Assembly: GCF_000022205.1 (NCBI RefSeq)
Contig: NC_012028.1
Coordinates: forward strand, 310,001 to 374,000
DNA length: 64,000 bases
Direction of reading: 5' to 3'
Origin: Halorubrum lacusprofundi ATCC 49239
GTDB taxonomy: Archaea > Halobacteriota > Halobacteria > Halobacteriales > Haloferacaceae
Each line of letters begins with the position of its first letter. Position 1 is the first letter of the stretch. The notes under the pieces are model-generated. The model was not told the DNA's origin. It did not search any database and was given only the letters and a program-made list of their open reading frames with translations. This document shows positions 41,810 through 50,905 of the stretch, one piece after another. Position numbers and translations under genes: made by a program.

Positions 41810-41933
41810 CGCGAACGCGTGAAGAAAACGTGACGTGGCTTTCAGAATCACCTCCATCAGACAAACGCGAACGGAGCCTTCTCACACCGATGGTTTACCG
41901 AGAAGAAGACCTATCCACAGAAGGGACAATGGG

Positions 41934-42368
41934 TTAGAGTGCTCGCGGATCGCTATCGGCGATGCTCGCAAACGCGACGTTCTCCTGAACTTGTTCGATT
42001 TCGACTGTTGGTTCGTCGCCGGGGTGAGCGCCAGGAACGATCACGACGTACCCACGTTCGACTTTCGCAATACCGTCGCCCTGATCACCGACGGTTTCGA
42101 TTGTCACGTCGCGCACTTCTCCCTCATCAACAGGAGGACCAGATGAATCGTGGCTCGTGCTCCCCTGAGAGGCGGGATGCCGTGGGGCCTGTGGAGATGT
42201 TGATTCAGCTTCGGAGGATGAATCAAGAAGAGCGATGCGGTACATCTCATCACCAGTCAGCGCCCCGTGCTTGATCTCACTCGAAGGAATCTCGATGACG
42301 AATGTGCCATCCTCCTCCTTAATTTTCGCAGTGAACAGCGAACACAGGGAGTCTGAGATTTCTACCAT
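41934..42368 (-). CDS. TRAM-domain protein with a conserved haloarchaeal N-terminus
   Basis: The C-terminal 60 residues are a TRAM RNA-binding domain (VDEGEVRDVTIETVGDQGDGIAKVERGYVVIVPGA). The N-terminal ~50 residues (VEISDSLCSLFTAKIKEEDGTFVIEIPSSEIKHGAL) match the head of haloarchaeal TRAM proteins. The linker is Ser/Pro-rich. ATG 42368 (MVEISDSL) is chosen over 42392. TRAM proteins are RNA chaperone-like in archaea. Nothing in the context specifies a target. Confidence 0.82.
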   Translation of the reverse strand: MVEISDSLCSLFTAKIKEEDGTFVIEIPSSEIKHGALTGDEMYRIALLDSSSEAESTSPQAPRHPASQGSTSHDSSGPPVDEGEVRDVTIETVGDQGDGIAKVERGYVVIVPGAHPGDEPTVEIEQVQENVAFASIADSDPRAL

Positions 42369-42425
42369 AACTGGGTTTGATACTGGATACAATTAATCGG
42401 TCTCTTTGAGAAGGAGCGAACTGGA

Positions 42426-42992
42426 TCAGCTGTCCTCATCTGGTTCTTCCCAAGGAATGTCTCGCTTGTGGACTACAGCGAGCTTCGAGTCGTCATCATC
42501 TTCCATTGCACTAAGACCCCGCTGGACGAGAGTGTGAACCTGTCCAGCGGACTCCGGGAACGAAAATTGGTCATCCCCCGCGTCAGCACGGAGTTCCAGA
42601 TAATGGAGGTACAGCCTGAACGTCGTATCTGCTCCGATAGGCCACCAAATCGTCCCTATCTGCTCATCTACCTGATTGTCCCAATGCTCTATGAGTTCGC
42701 GGATATCGTCGACGAGCTCCTCCCCGGAGGTGCGAAGGCGGAGGGAGTATTCCCGATCCCGCTCCATATCTTCGATTATATCCTGAAAGAAGGGCTCAGC
42801 CTCCAAGGCAGTAGGTGAGGTCTGATCCGCTTCTAGAAGGTGTTCTAACGCCCTAATTTCTTCATGCCGAGCGGCTACAGCGTATGCGACATTGTACTTG
42901 TCCTCGGGGAAGATTTCGTGCTGACTCGGTTGCTGTGCCTGAGGGACAGTATCCCCGGTGGATGAGCTAAATAAGGTCTCAAAGAGTCCCAT
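42426..42992 (-). CDS. Unidentified protein, 188 aa
   Basis: From ATG 42992 (MGLFETLFSSSTGD) the chain is acidic and mainly helical, with Trp-rich patches (ELIEHWDNQVDEQIGTIWWPIGADTTFRLYLHYLELRADAG). No signal, Cys pair or enzyme motif is visible. The 58-bp gap to the TRAM gene and same orientation are compatible with an operon. I do not recognise the family. Confidence 0.5.
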   Translation of the reverse strand: MGLFETLFSSSTGDTVPQAQQPSQHEIFPEDKYNVAYAVAARHEEIRALEHLLEADQTSPTALEAEPFFQDIIEDMERDREYSLRLRTSGEELVDDIRELIEHWDNQVDEQIGTIWWPIGADTTFRLYLHYLELRADAGDDQFSFPESAGQVHTLVQRGLSAMEDDDDSKLAVVHKRDIPWEEPDEDS

Positions 42993-43083
42993 ACACGTCG
43001 TCCGGAGGGCACCCATAAGTACTTCCTGTCATAGTGGACCTCAGCTCTGGCGACAGTGTACCTTCTATACAGTCGTTGCGTAA

Positions 43084-43881
43084 TCAGAAGACCTCACGTG
43101 AACCCTGACCGGCTTGGGAGTGACTATGAAACTCATCTAAAATATACAGGATTGAAACATCAAATAATGACGCCAGTTGTTGCTGATATCGGACGATGTC
43201 TTTCTTATCTCCGGTCACAACACGCTGAAGCATATCGCGTTCTGCAAGCCCTATTGCGTCAAGAAGCCACTGCGAGTCTACTGGAGGAATTCGGGACTCT
43301 CGAATTCCGATGTGCTCCTGGACTAGACCGCGAGCGCGCTCCTGATCGTCATAAGTTGAAGACATGATGTGGACAGCATCCATTAGAGCGTCTTTCCGCT
43401 CCTTTGCGTCGTGGAGAACGCGATCTCGAAGATCTTCGACACACCGTTTCGCATTTCGCGGGGTGATTTCCCGCGAGGAGAAGTAGTTCTGGAAGTGCCG
43501 AACAAAGTGTGGCTTGGCCTGACTTCGAACCTCAATATTATCGAAGAAAATCTCTAAGATCCTCTCAAACGAAAGCCCATCGTAGCGCTGTAAATCGATT
43601 TCCCGATTGTACATTGGGATATTATCCTCGACATTCTCTTGAAAGTCTTCAAGAACGGTTCCGAACACGCCACCTGTACCGTCAGGATCAACCTGTAGCT
43701 GATCGGGGTCGGAAACAACTCGAGGCGCTCCTTGCGGACGGCTACAATACTCATAGATTACAAAATCACTCGTGAAGAGCGTGTTATGACCGTCTAGGAT
43801 ACGCTCTGCTTCTACGGCCCACCGGTCGTGAGAAAACGTGAGTCCAATGAGGACGTTAGTGTCTACGAAGTATCTAGTCAT
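43084..43881 (-). CDS. Large PIN-domain protein, 265 aa
   Basis: The PIN RNase core is recognisable: MTRYFVDTNVLIGLTF (first Asp near residue 7), DFVIYEYCSRP (acidic helix), ERKDALMDAVHIMSS (middle Asp) and RVVTGDKKDIVRYQ (last acidic region near the C-terminus). At 265 residues it is about twice VapC, with an internal ~100-residue insertion. It overlaps the preceding 285-aa gene by four bases, so the two are co-expressed. It is divergent from the short-Argonaute operon at 44839, in a defence-island context. Confidence 0.72.
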   Translation of the reverse strand: MTRYFVDTNVLIGLTFSHDRWAVEAERILDGHNTLFTSDFVIYEYCSRPQGAPRVVSDPDQLQVDPDGTGGVFGTVLEDFQENVEDNIPMYNREIDLQRYDGLSFERILEIFFDNIEVRSQAKPHFVRHFQNYFSSREITPRNAKRCVEDLRDRVLHDAKERKDALMDAVHIMSSTYDDQERARGLVQEHIGIRESRIPPVDSQWLLDAIGLAERDMLQRVVTGDKKDIVRYQQQLASLFDVSILYILDEFHSHSQAGQGSREVF

Positions 43882-44735
43882 TGGCCCGGATGAAAATCTT
43901 CGTGCGGAATCCCCCGGCGTTCAAGAATCGGAGCAACAAGTTCGTCAGCTGCGCTCCGCTCAGATTCGAGTTCGGTCGCTAATCCAGAAAATTTCGCATC
44001 AAGGTCTTCCTCTTCAAATTCGTCAAGTTTCTGGATCGCAGAACTACGAGCCTGCTCAAATGAAGTTATACCGAGGTTCCCACAGACCTCTTCCTGAGTC
44101 ATTCCCTGGGCATGCCGTTGAGCAAGTTCGAGAGCAAATATACGCCAGAACGTTACATTCACAGTCATCAATCTGGAGGGATCAGGAGAATGCGAATGGA
44201 GTTCTCGAGCGACCGCATTATACCACTTGATTATTGGTCGATCGTACTCCGGAAATCGGTCGTTTGGAAATGATTCAAAAGTTTCGTGAACCGAGCTGAG
44301 TACCGATTCTCTGCTTGGGTCAACCTCAAAGAAATCGTGATACTCCGTATGTAACGTTCGTATTTTCTTATCTAACTCCCGAAAATCCCGCTGAACCTGA
44401 TACGGCGCATCATCATACATTCTGTCTGTGAGCCATTCTAACCCATGTTCGTAATATTCAGAGAGAGCCTCTGAGACAACAGTACGCAGGCAATCTTCAA
44501 CTCCGGGCTCATTAATACTGGCTGAGGGGACAGTCGAGGGCGTAGCTGGAGAGACAGTACCAAAGAGATACCAGTAATACGGAATCTCGATGTCCAAATC
44601 TTGTTCGGCAGATTTGACGTCAATACGATAGAGGAGCTTGTGAAGCGACTTTTTCGGTAACGTATCTGCGGCCCCACGCTCGCGATTGAGGAGACGCAGA
44701 GTCGTTCCCAGGGCCTCGCGGTTCATTATATCCAA
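43878..44735 (-). CDS. Partner of the large PIN protein, 285 aa, no assigned family
   Basis: The N-terminal part (LPKKSLHKLLYRIDVKSAEQDLDIEIPYYWYLFGTVS) loosely resembles the opening of DUF4065/Panacea-type antitoxin domains (a KLLY helix followed by a YGPV-like turn), but the match is weak. The C-terminal part has a sigma-like HTH (GMTQEEVCGNLGITSFEQARSSAIQKL). Its stop overlaps the PIN gene by four bases. A helical, DNA-binding antitoxin for the PIN protein is a reasonable inference. Confidence 0.55.
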   Translation of the reverse strand: MDIMNREALGTTLRLLNRERGAADTLPKKSLHKLLYRIDVKSAEQDLDIEIPYYWYLFGTVSPATPSTVPSASINEPGVEDCLRTVVSEALSEYYEHGLEWLTDRMYDDAPYQVQRDFRELDKKIRTLHTEYHDFFEVDPSRESVLSSVHETFESFPNDRFPEYDRPIIKWYNAVARELHSHSPDPSRLMTVNVTFWRIFALELAQRHAQGMTQEEVCGNLGITSFEQARSSAIQKLDEFEEEDLDAKFSGLATELESERSAADELVAPILERRGIPHEDFHPGQ

Positions 44736-44838
44736 TATCTACCGCTCGTTTTATAGAAGTACCGTCGGATCCCAGTAGACTATCCAACGACTGAGGGAAA
44801 AGTAATTCACACGAGACTTCCTTGTAACGAGATACAAC
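44736..44838. promoter_or_regulatory. Divergent promoter region between the PIN pair and the Argonaute operon
   Basis: 103 bp between two divergent starts. It contains AT-rich text on both sides. No clear palindrome was seen. Both systems are therefore likely expressed from adjacent promoters. Confidence 0.4.
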
Positions 44839-46038
44839 GTGCCCATCTACAATCTATATAAAGAGCGGGAAGGGACGGCGCGACGCGGGGAGGACTATAA
44901 GGAAGTCGTCATCGAGTACATGGAAGGGCTAAATTACATGGTTGAGCTGGATTCAGCCTTCCACTCCACGCTTGACGATATTCAGTTTGTGAACAAAGCT
45001 ACGGGCGATAAAGTGGTAGCCGAAGCGAAAGCGTATTCCACAGGCCTCAGCCCGAACGATTTTAGAGACGAACTCGCCCGGTATTTCCTCGAATACATCA
45101 AACAGCCCCAACCCCACCGTTTTGATTTCTATATTTTTACGGAGACACTCTCTAATGACCAGCTCTGGAAAGCCCTATTCGATCGAGATGTCACCGATAA
45201 TCAGAAACTGGTCGACTTCTACGAAAAACTCAAAGACAGCGTCAACGATGAGGTCGTAGATCGGCTAGAGGATACTGAGGTAGATGAGTTCCGAGATTTT
45301 GCTATCGATACCCATGTTTTCGTAGGTACATATGATGATCTCCGTCAACAAGCTCATCAACTCGAGAAAACAGAACGGTTCCAGTACGAACCATATCTTC
45401 ACTCGTACGAACCAGTTACGGAGGAAACAGAATATGCGACAAATCTGTTTCAGGTAACCCACTACCCTGAGACACTGTACATCATAGAGACGACGGAGGA
45501 AGCCGAGTCGGCTCGCGTCTATAATTACAACAACGAGGCGTTTCCCATCAAGCTTCACGAGCGGAAGTTATATTCTCTGGTTCATCCGGACCATCTTCCG
45601 GGGTCTACTCGTCATTACCTCCACGAGGACCGTTTCGAAACCCGAGATTTCGAGGAGTTCCTTCGAACGGGTGCTCAAGAGGAAGAGCGCGAAAACATCG
45701 TAAGATCGCTTCTCAGAGGAATATTCACCCTCGTTGCTAGAGATAACGATTGTCTCATCGACCGTGAGAAAGGAACAACGGTATACCCAGAACTCGACCG
45801 CAAACAGCACGGTACCGAGCGAAAACTAGGTCGATCTTGGGTTGCAAAGGAGTTAGACTCCTACCCCGATGTCATCCATCGTGGTGTCAAAGTACGAGTG
45901 CGGCGCTATGCAGGAGAGTACTACTACGTTCTGCTACCCACACAGGTCTTTACTTCTGACGGTCGTCGGCCTGTAAAAGGCGAGCGTAAATCGCGGCTCC
46001 AAAACGACTTCTCACCAAATCGCTTCCACGCCCAGAAT

Positions 46039-47437
46039 CAGTACCTCACAAAGCATCCTCGGCTAGCTGTTTCTGCGGCCTGAGTTCTGTGTCGAAGCGG
46101 TTGTACTGACGGTCTCGACGAGAGAATTACGGACGGATCGACGGAGAGCTGTCGCTGTCGGCGGCGGTCAGCCGCCGACGCGACAGCGTCGCCACTCACT
46201 CCGCTGGCTTGCTCGGTCGGTGGTTAGCGGTGGAATCGGTCGTCAGGTGGCCGATTCGCGGGGACGGCCCGACGCACCGCGAGGGCCGTCCACGCAGCTC
46301 GTCGAATCATATTGACGAACTCCTTGTACGGCCACCACCAGAGGCGACGCCCGCCTCGGCGGGGCGTCGCCACATACTCGTAGTGAAGGTACCGCCAGAC
46401 GTTCTGTAAGAGGAGACTCACCACCACGTACAGCAGCCGTACCGTTGGATCTCGTGTTGTCGTTGTCGCTATCGCTTGCTCAAACAAGCGATAGCTTGAC
46501 TCGATACCGAAGCGTTTCGAGTAGTGGTATCGAGCGTCCCGTGGTGAGTCGATGAACGGCGCGTCAGCGGCGTAGCCGTGACGCGCCACACCGTTCTCGT
46601 CATACTTCCCATTTAGGTACGTACAGTCGATGTAGACGGGAAAATCGACGGTCCAGCTGTGACCGTCGAGTTTCCCCGTCAGATCATGCTGAATGACGCG
46701 ACTCCATCCTTCCGAGAGCTCTTGCTGAATCGCCTCACCCCACCGGATGATCGGGATCACGTACGCGTAATTGTGCGCCTGAAGCAGCGTGAGACACTTA
46801 CTGTCGTAGAATCCGCGATCAAGGTAGACGGCCTTGACCCCGGCGTCAAGGCCGTCGAGGACACCGAAGAACTCAGCGAGGACACTACTTGCGGTATCGC
46901 CGTCTTTGAGACGGCGTACCGCCAGCGTGTAGCGTTTGTTCTTCACACGCGCGTAGAGTGTGGCATAGGCGTGGAACGCAGTGGTTCCACGCTTCGCTAC
47001 CGAGTGATAGAGGCCGTCTGTGTCGTCTTCGTCACCGTAGTAGGGCCGCAGGTGGAGGTCTGCGCAGACCTCCACCTGTTCGGGGAGCAATTCATCGAGA
47101 TCCTTTCGCAGGAGCGTGTTAGCGACTCGTTCGAGCCGTTCCGGCTCGAACTTCGTCCGAAGATGGTAGAGGACCGTGTTCCCAGCGGGTGAGTTCTGGC
47201 TCGACGCACAGAGCGTAGAGACAGAGGTCCCGTCGGCGCAAGCGCCGACGAGGACCTCATAGATGTCTTCAGCAGTGATTTCAGCGTTATTGGCTAACGA
47301 GAGCGAAACTTCCTCGTCAAGGCGGTTGACGAGAAAGTTAAGAAGCTGGTCCTCGTGGATCTCACCGTCTGCTTGTTTGGTTTTAGACACACCTTCAGCA
47401 AGCAGACGTTCTAACTAAGCGGCTTTGTGAAGTACTG
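46039..47437 (-). mobile_element. ISH3-family insertion sequence, copy 2 (1399 bp)
   Basis: Same ends and same length as 16598-17996, apparently identical. The 5-bp duplication AGAAT flanks it (46034-46038 and 47438-47442). It interrupts the Argonaute-effector gene. The two copies lie in the same orientation 29,441 bp apart. Confidence 0.95.
46224..47390 (-). CDS. ISH3-family transposase, 388 aa
   Basis: The protein is identical to that at 16783-17949, with the same DDE residues (ADLHLRPYYGDED, VYLDRGFYDSK and KRFGIESSYRLFEQ). It is intact and transcribed opposite to the gene it interrupts. Confidence 0.95.
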   Translation of the reverse strand: MSKTKQADGEIHEDQLLNFLVNRLDEEVSLSLANNAEITAEDIYEVLVGACADGTSVSTLCASSQNSPAGNTVLYHLRTKFEPERLERVANTLLRKDLDELLPEQVEVCADLHLRPYYGDEDDTDGLYHSVAKRGTTAFHAYATLYARVKNKRYTLAVRRLKDGDTASSVLAEFFGVLDGLDAGVKAVYLDRGFYDSKCLTLLQAHNYAYVIPIIRWGEAIQQELSEGWSRVIQHDLTGKLDGHSWTVDFPVYIDCTYLNGKYDENGVARHGYAADAPFIDSPRDARYHYSKRFGIESSYRLFEQAIATTTTRDPTVRLLYVVVSLLLQNVWRYLHYEYVATPRRGGRRLWWWPYKEFVNMIRRAAWTALAVRRAVPANRPPDDRFHR

Positions 47438-47663
47438 AGAATAGTAAATACGACCGCCAGCTGCGTGTCTGGGAAGAGCTGCTGATGTCCGATCAGACCC
47501 AGCTTGACCGATTTATTGGCGAAAAGATACCCGTGATAAAGGAACTCGAAGTAACCAGGGTTGACTCCCTTTCCCTCAATGTCCGCCCACCCAAAGACGG
47601 AGAGGAACGTGACGAGCTCATCGAGTCAGCTTCTGATCTCGAAAACACAGGTGGAATTGAACA

Positions 47664-48708
47664 ATGACGCCTGAAGATACTCCGTTCACGCTTCGTCACA
47701 TCGAGGAGCCAGAGATTCAGTTTGAAGGGGGTACTGAAACCTCTCCCAAACGAGGCCTCATCAGATATGGTCCACGGCTCTATGAGGAAGGACACCACAC
47801 AATCAAACTCGGGATTATCGGCGATCGAGATTCGATCCGCCGGTTGACCGAACTACTTCACGATATGGAGGTCGGGATCCATCCAGGAACAAGTGATAAT
47901 CCGTGGCAAGTTCCGTATCCCGGCCTAGGTAAGAGTTCCCCGCTCAATCTTTCTATTAATGCAAAAAAGGGCTGGAGACGCCAGATTCGTCGACGGGACA
48001 TCCAATCTGTTACGAGTAAATCAACCCCAAGAGACCGGATGGAGCGATTCCTGAAGCTAGTGCGGAAAGACATCGAGATAATCGAACGGGATTCCGTTCA
48101 GCCGAATGCAATCATCGTCTGTATTCCGCAAGAAGTAATGGACGCGTGTACTCCAGAGAACCAGGACCATGCGCGAATCCAGTCGGAAGGTTCTGACCTA
48201 CGAAATCGAATCAAACTGATCGGGATGGAGGCTCGAATCCCCACACAGCTGATTAAGCCGTCCACACTTGCGATCCGTACTGACCGACAGCGAGCATCTC
48301 GGGCCTGGAATCTCACAGTCGGACTTCTATACAAGTCTCAACGAGGCCATCCCTGGAAAACTCGGCAGATCGAAGATGGGCACTGCTACGCAGGGCTCTC
48401 GTTCTACAGGGAGCGAGACGAAGGAGATGATGTAATCCGAGCTGCTCTTGCTCACGTCTTTCACGGACGGGACCATATTATCCTTCAGAGCGATCCACTC
48501 CCGGATATCACCGAGGACGAAAATGGATCTCCCCACCTCTCATATGAGGCGGCTAGACAGGTAGGTGAGCAGATTCTGGAATACTACGAAGCTCAGAAAG
48601 GGACACGTCCCAGCCGGTTCGTCCTTCATAAGCCATCTGTCTTCTGGGAAGAAGAACGTGAAGGGCTACTTGATGCCACAGACGGTGTTCGCGATTTAGA
48701 TCTAGTAT
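47664..48708 (+). pseudogene. Short prokaryotic Argonaute (MID-PIWI), C-terminus lost at an IS
   Basis: About 348 residues remain before the IS at 48709. The MID-type opening (HIEEPEIQFEGGTETSPKRGLIRYGPR) and the PIWI segments YAGLSFYRERDEGDD and TRPSRFVLHKPSVFWEEEREGLL are clear. The first catalytic Asp is Ser in AGLSFY and the last position is Lys in HKPS, so the PIWI site is inactive, as in short Argonautes that need a separate effector. The final ~25-30 residues, including the C-terminal carboxylate used for guide binding in this family, are missing; the frame runs on into IS sequence to 48791. Confidence 0.85.
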
Positions 48709-50084
48709 CAGTCGATCACATCGAGAATTCTCTACCCCCTCCAGTAGAGGTTGAATTTGCGTCTTCGATGCGTGGTCAATTCTCGAAATGACACGGACGG
48801 TGAGTTTCGGCGGTGAGGGGTCGCTGTCGGCGGCGGACTGCCGCCGACGCGACAGTGTCGCCACTCACGATTGCTGTCCCGAGCGGTGGACAGCTACCGG
48901 AAGAACCGGTCGTCGAGTGGTTGGTTCGCTGGAACAGACCTGCGCACACCAAGCGCTGTCCAGGCTGCCCGCAGCACCATCTCACAGAACTCCGTGAACG
49001 ACCATCTCCAGAGGCGGCGCCCCCCGCGGCGGGGCGCCGCCACGTACCTCCAGTGAAGATACCGCCAGCTGTTCTGAAGCAATAGGCTCACTACAAACAT
49101 CACCAGCCGCAGTCCAGCATCCTGAGAACTGGTGAACGCGAGGCTCTGCTTGGCTAATCGGTAGCTCGACTCGATGCCGAAGCGTTTGCTGTAGTGGTTT
49201 CGGGCATCTCGTGGCGTGTCGATGAACGGCGCGTCAGCGGCGTAGCCGTGACGCGCCACCCCGTGTTCGTCGCACCGTCCTTGCTGGTAAACACAGTCGA
49301 TGAACACAGGAAACGTCACCTCGCCGGCGAGATCGTGTTCAATCTCGCGGCTCCAGCCGCTGTTGAGTTCGTCCTGAATCGTTTCGCCCCACTTGACAAT
49401 CGGCATCACGTAGGCGTAGTTGTGCGCGTACAGCAGTTTGAGACCGGTGCTGTTGTAGAATCCGCGATCGAGGTAGACGGCCTTGACGCCGAGGTCAAGG
49501 CCGTCAAGCAGTTCAAGAAACTCAGCGAGGACATCGCTGGTGGTCTCGCCAGCGACTAACTGGCGAACCGCCAGCGTGTACCGCTTGTTTCGTACCCGCG
49601 CATAGAGCGTCGCATACGCGTGAAACGCCGTGGTTCCGCGTTTAGCCTGCGAGGAGTACAGCGCCTCTGTCTCGTCCTCGTCACCGTAGTAAGGATCCAG
49701 GTGGAGGTCGGCGACGACCTCCACCGGCCGATCCGGCAGTGTCTCAAGAGTATCTCGTTGCAGGAGTGTGTCCCCAACCGCCTCAACGGAGTCCAGCTCA
49801 AACTGGTCGGTGAGATGTCCACGGACGGTATTGGCGTGGGGCGAGTCGTCAGTTGTTTCGCAGACGTGGTTGATTGAGGTCCCGCCGGCGCTGGCGCCGG
49901 CGAGGACCTCGTACAACGTCTCTGTCGTGACCTCGACATTCTCGCCGAGGTCTATCGCAAGTTCCTCGTCGAGGCTGTTGACGACACAATTAAGCAGGTG
50001 CTCTTCCTCTATCTCGCTGTCTGCCTGGGTAGGCTTCACACCGCACCCAAGCAGACACTTACTCTAACCCGATGTGATCGACTG
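48709..50084 (-). mobile_element. ISH3-family insertion sequence, distinct type, 1376 bp
   Basis: Ends CAGTCGATCACATCG (48709) and its complement CGATGTGATCGACTG (to 50084) are terminal repeats. The flanking pentamers differ (AGTAT at 48704-48708, AGAAT at 50085-50089), and the flanks belong to two different genes (short Argonaute, Orc1). Insertion was therefore followed by recombination or deletion. Confidence 0.9.
48894..50039 (-). CDS. ISH3-family transposase, 381 aa
   Basis: A relative, not a copy, of the 388-aa enzymes. ADLHLDPYYGDEDE, VYLDRGFYNSTGLK and NHYSKRFGIESSYRLAKQ supply the DDE residues. The Trp/Arg-rich C-terminus (WRYVAAPRRGGRRLWRW) is shared. It is intact. Confidence 0.93.
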   Translation of the reverse strand: MKPTQADSEIEEEHLLNCVVNSLDEELAIDLGENVEVTTETLYEVLAGASAGGTSINHVCETTDDSPHANTVRGHLTDQFELDSVEAVGDTLLQRDTLETLPDRPVEVVADLHLDPYYGDEDETEALYSSQAKRGTTAFHAYATLYARVRNKRYTLAVRQLVAGETTSDVLAEFLELLDGLDLGVKAVYLDRGFYNSTGLKLLYAHNYAYVMPIVKWGETIQDELNSGWSREIEHDLAGEVTFPVFIDCVYQQGRCDEHGVARHGYAADAPFIDTPRDARNHYSKRFGIESSYRLAKQSLAFTSSQDAGLRLVMFVVSLLLQNSWRYLHWRYVAAPRRGGRRLWRWSFTEFCEMVLRAAWTALGVRRSVPANQPLDDRFFR

Positions 50085-50088
50085 AGAA

Positions 50089-50340
50089 TGGTTCCGGACG
50101 TCAGAGATTCACGAGGTTTACCAAACAGTAGCACGGGACGTCGAAGTAGAGCCCAAGGGGTACAATCGTGCGCTTGAGCTTCTGAACAAGCACGTGACGA
50201 CAGGAGTTCTCGAATCGAAAAAGAAGGAAGGCGGAGATCAGGGGAAGTTCAGGTCGTATTCGCTCCAAGGAGACGTGGAGAGTACACGAACTGGACTAAT
50301 CAACTCAACGCCGGAACTCCAGACGTTGATGGGATGGTGA
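50089..50340 (+). pseudogene. C-terminal winged-helix fragment of an Orc1/Cdc6 initiator
   Basis: The open frame begins WFRTSEIHEVYQTVARD (50089), followed by KGYNRALELLNKHVTTGVL and GKFRSYSLQGDVESTRTG, and stops at 50340. This is the C-terminal winged helix of archaeal Orc1/Cdc6 (R-T-x-E-I/V-x-x-x-Y...GKxRxYSL). The AAA+ ATPase part is missing, apparently lost in the IS-mediated rearrangement. Origin-like repeats follow directly, as is usual next to orc1 genes. Confidence 0.75.
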
Positions 50341-50346
50341 CCCTCC

Positions 50347-50850
50347 CACCCCTCGGTGTGAATGGTCCCCCATAGGTCACGGCAGTAGTAAAGACGGAGC
50401 GGGACTTGACCCGTAGAAGCTGTGTCGTCCGTTTGAGGTCCCATTACCGGCACGGAGAGCGGCTTACACGTTCTTCCTCGGCAGCTGACCCGACCCGCTA
50501 CTGCACCGCACCGTAGCTGTAGTTATCTTTATTATGGTACAGTCTAAACAGTCCTCCGAGTGGATGTATTCTGAAAGGCGAGGCCTTGTGCCGAAGCCAA
50601 AGGTCCGCCAATGAGGCGAGAACCCTCCCTACGGCGTGAGGACTTCTGCTGTTAAGGACTTCTTAATCGCGGTACCCTGGGTGGTGGACCATTCACACTG
50701 AGGGGTGTGGGGGTAAACGAGGCGTAATCTATCCCCGTGTTGCTCTGTCTTCTCTCGGCGTGAACTTTCGTTAGAGAGTGGCGGTTGGTAGCCCATTCAC
50801 ACCGAGGGGTGTGGGGTAAACCGATCCCATTCACACTCTGGGGGGTGTCA
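50347..50850. other. Replication-origin-like region with four ORB-like repeats
   Basis: The consensus CCATTCACACYGAGGGGTGT occurs at 50689-50708 and 50793-50812 (perfect or near), at 50827-50848 with a variant centre (CTCTGGGGGG), and inverted at 50347-50364. R2 and R3 extend with GGGGTAAA. Between the inverted and direct copies lies an AT-rich segment (GTTATCTTTATTATGG, 50522-50537) that could be the unwinding element. The layout and the neighbouring Orc1 fragment suggest an origin. No other gene is supported in 50341-50905. Confidence 0.65.
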
Positions 50851-50905
50851 TCTGCTATGCCACGAATCACGTTGAAACGAACATCTGGCTACAGTTCCAT
50901 CTCGT

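Larger units (their letters stand above)
44839..47667 (+). pseudogene. PD-(D/E)XK nuclease with a putative APAZ region (short-Argonaute effector), split by an ISH3 element
   Basis: Codons 44839-46038 and 47443-47667 join in frame after removal of the IS and one AGAAT duplication, giving 474 residues. The N-terminal 130 residues look like an Mrr/RecB-type nuclease: Asp 46/47 in TLDDIQF, then VAEAKAYSTGL with the ExK at 62-64. The remainder resembles an APAZ region, including RFHAQNSKYDRQLRVWEEL across the join. It overlaps the Argonaute gene by four bases. This is the gene order of short-Argonaute effectors such as SPARDA's DREN-APAZ. As it stands it is interrupted near codon 400. Confidence 0.75.

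Noticed and set aside
50560-50660. Possible TnpB 3' remnant or guide-RNA-like end
   Set aside because: Short GC-rich text resembles IS200/IS605 ends only loosely; no terminal motif shared with the TnpB at 1-1236 was found.
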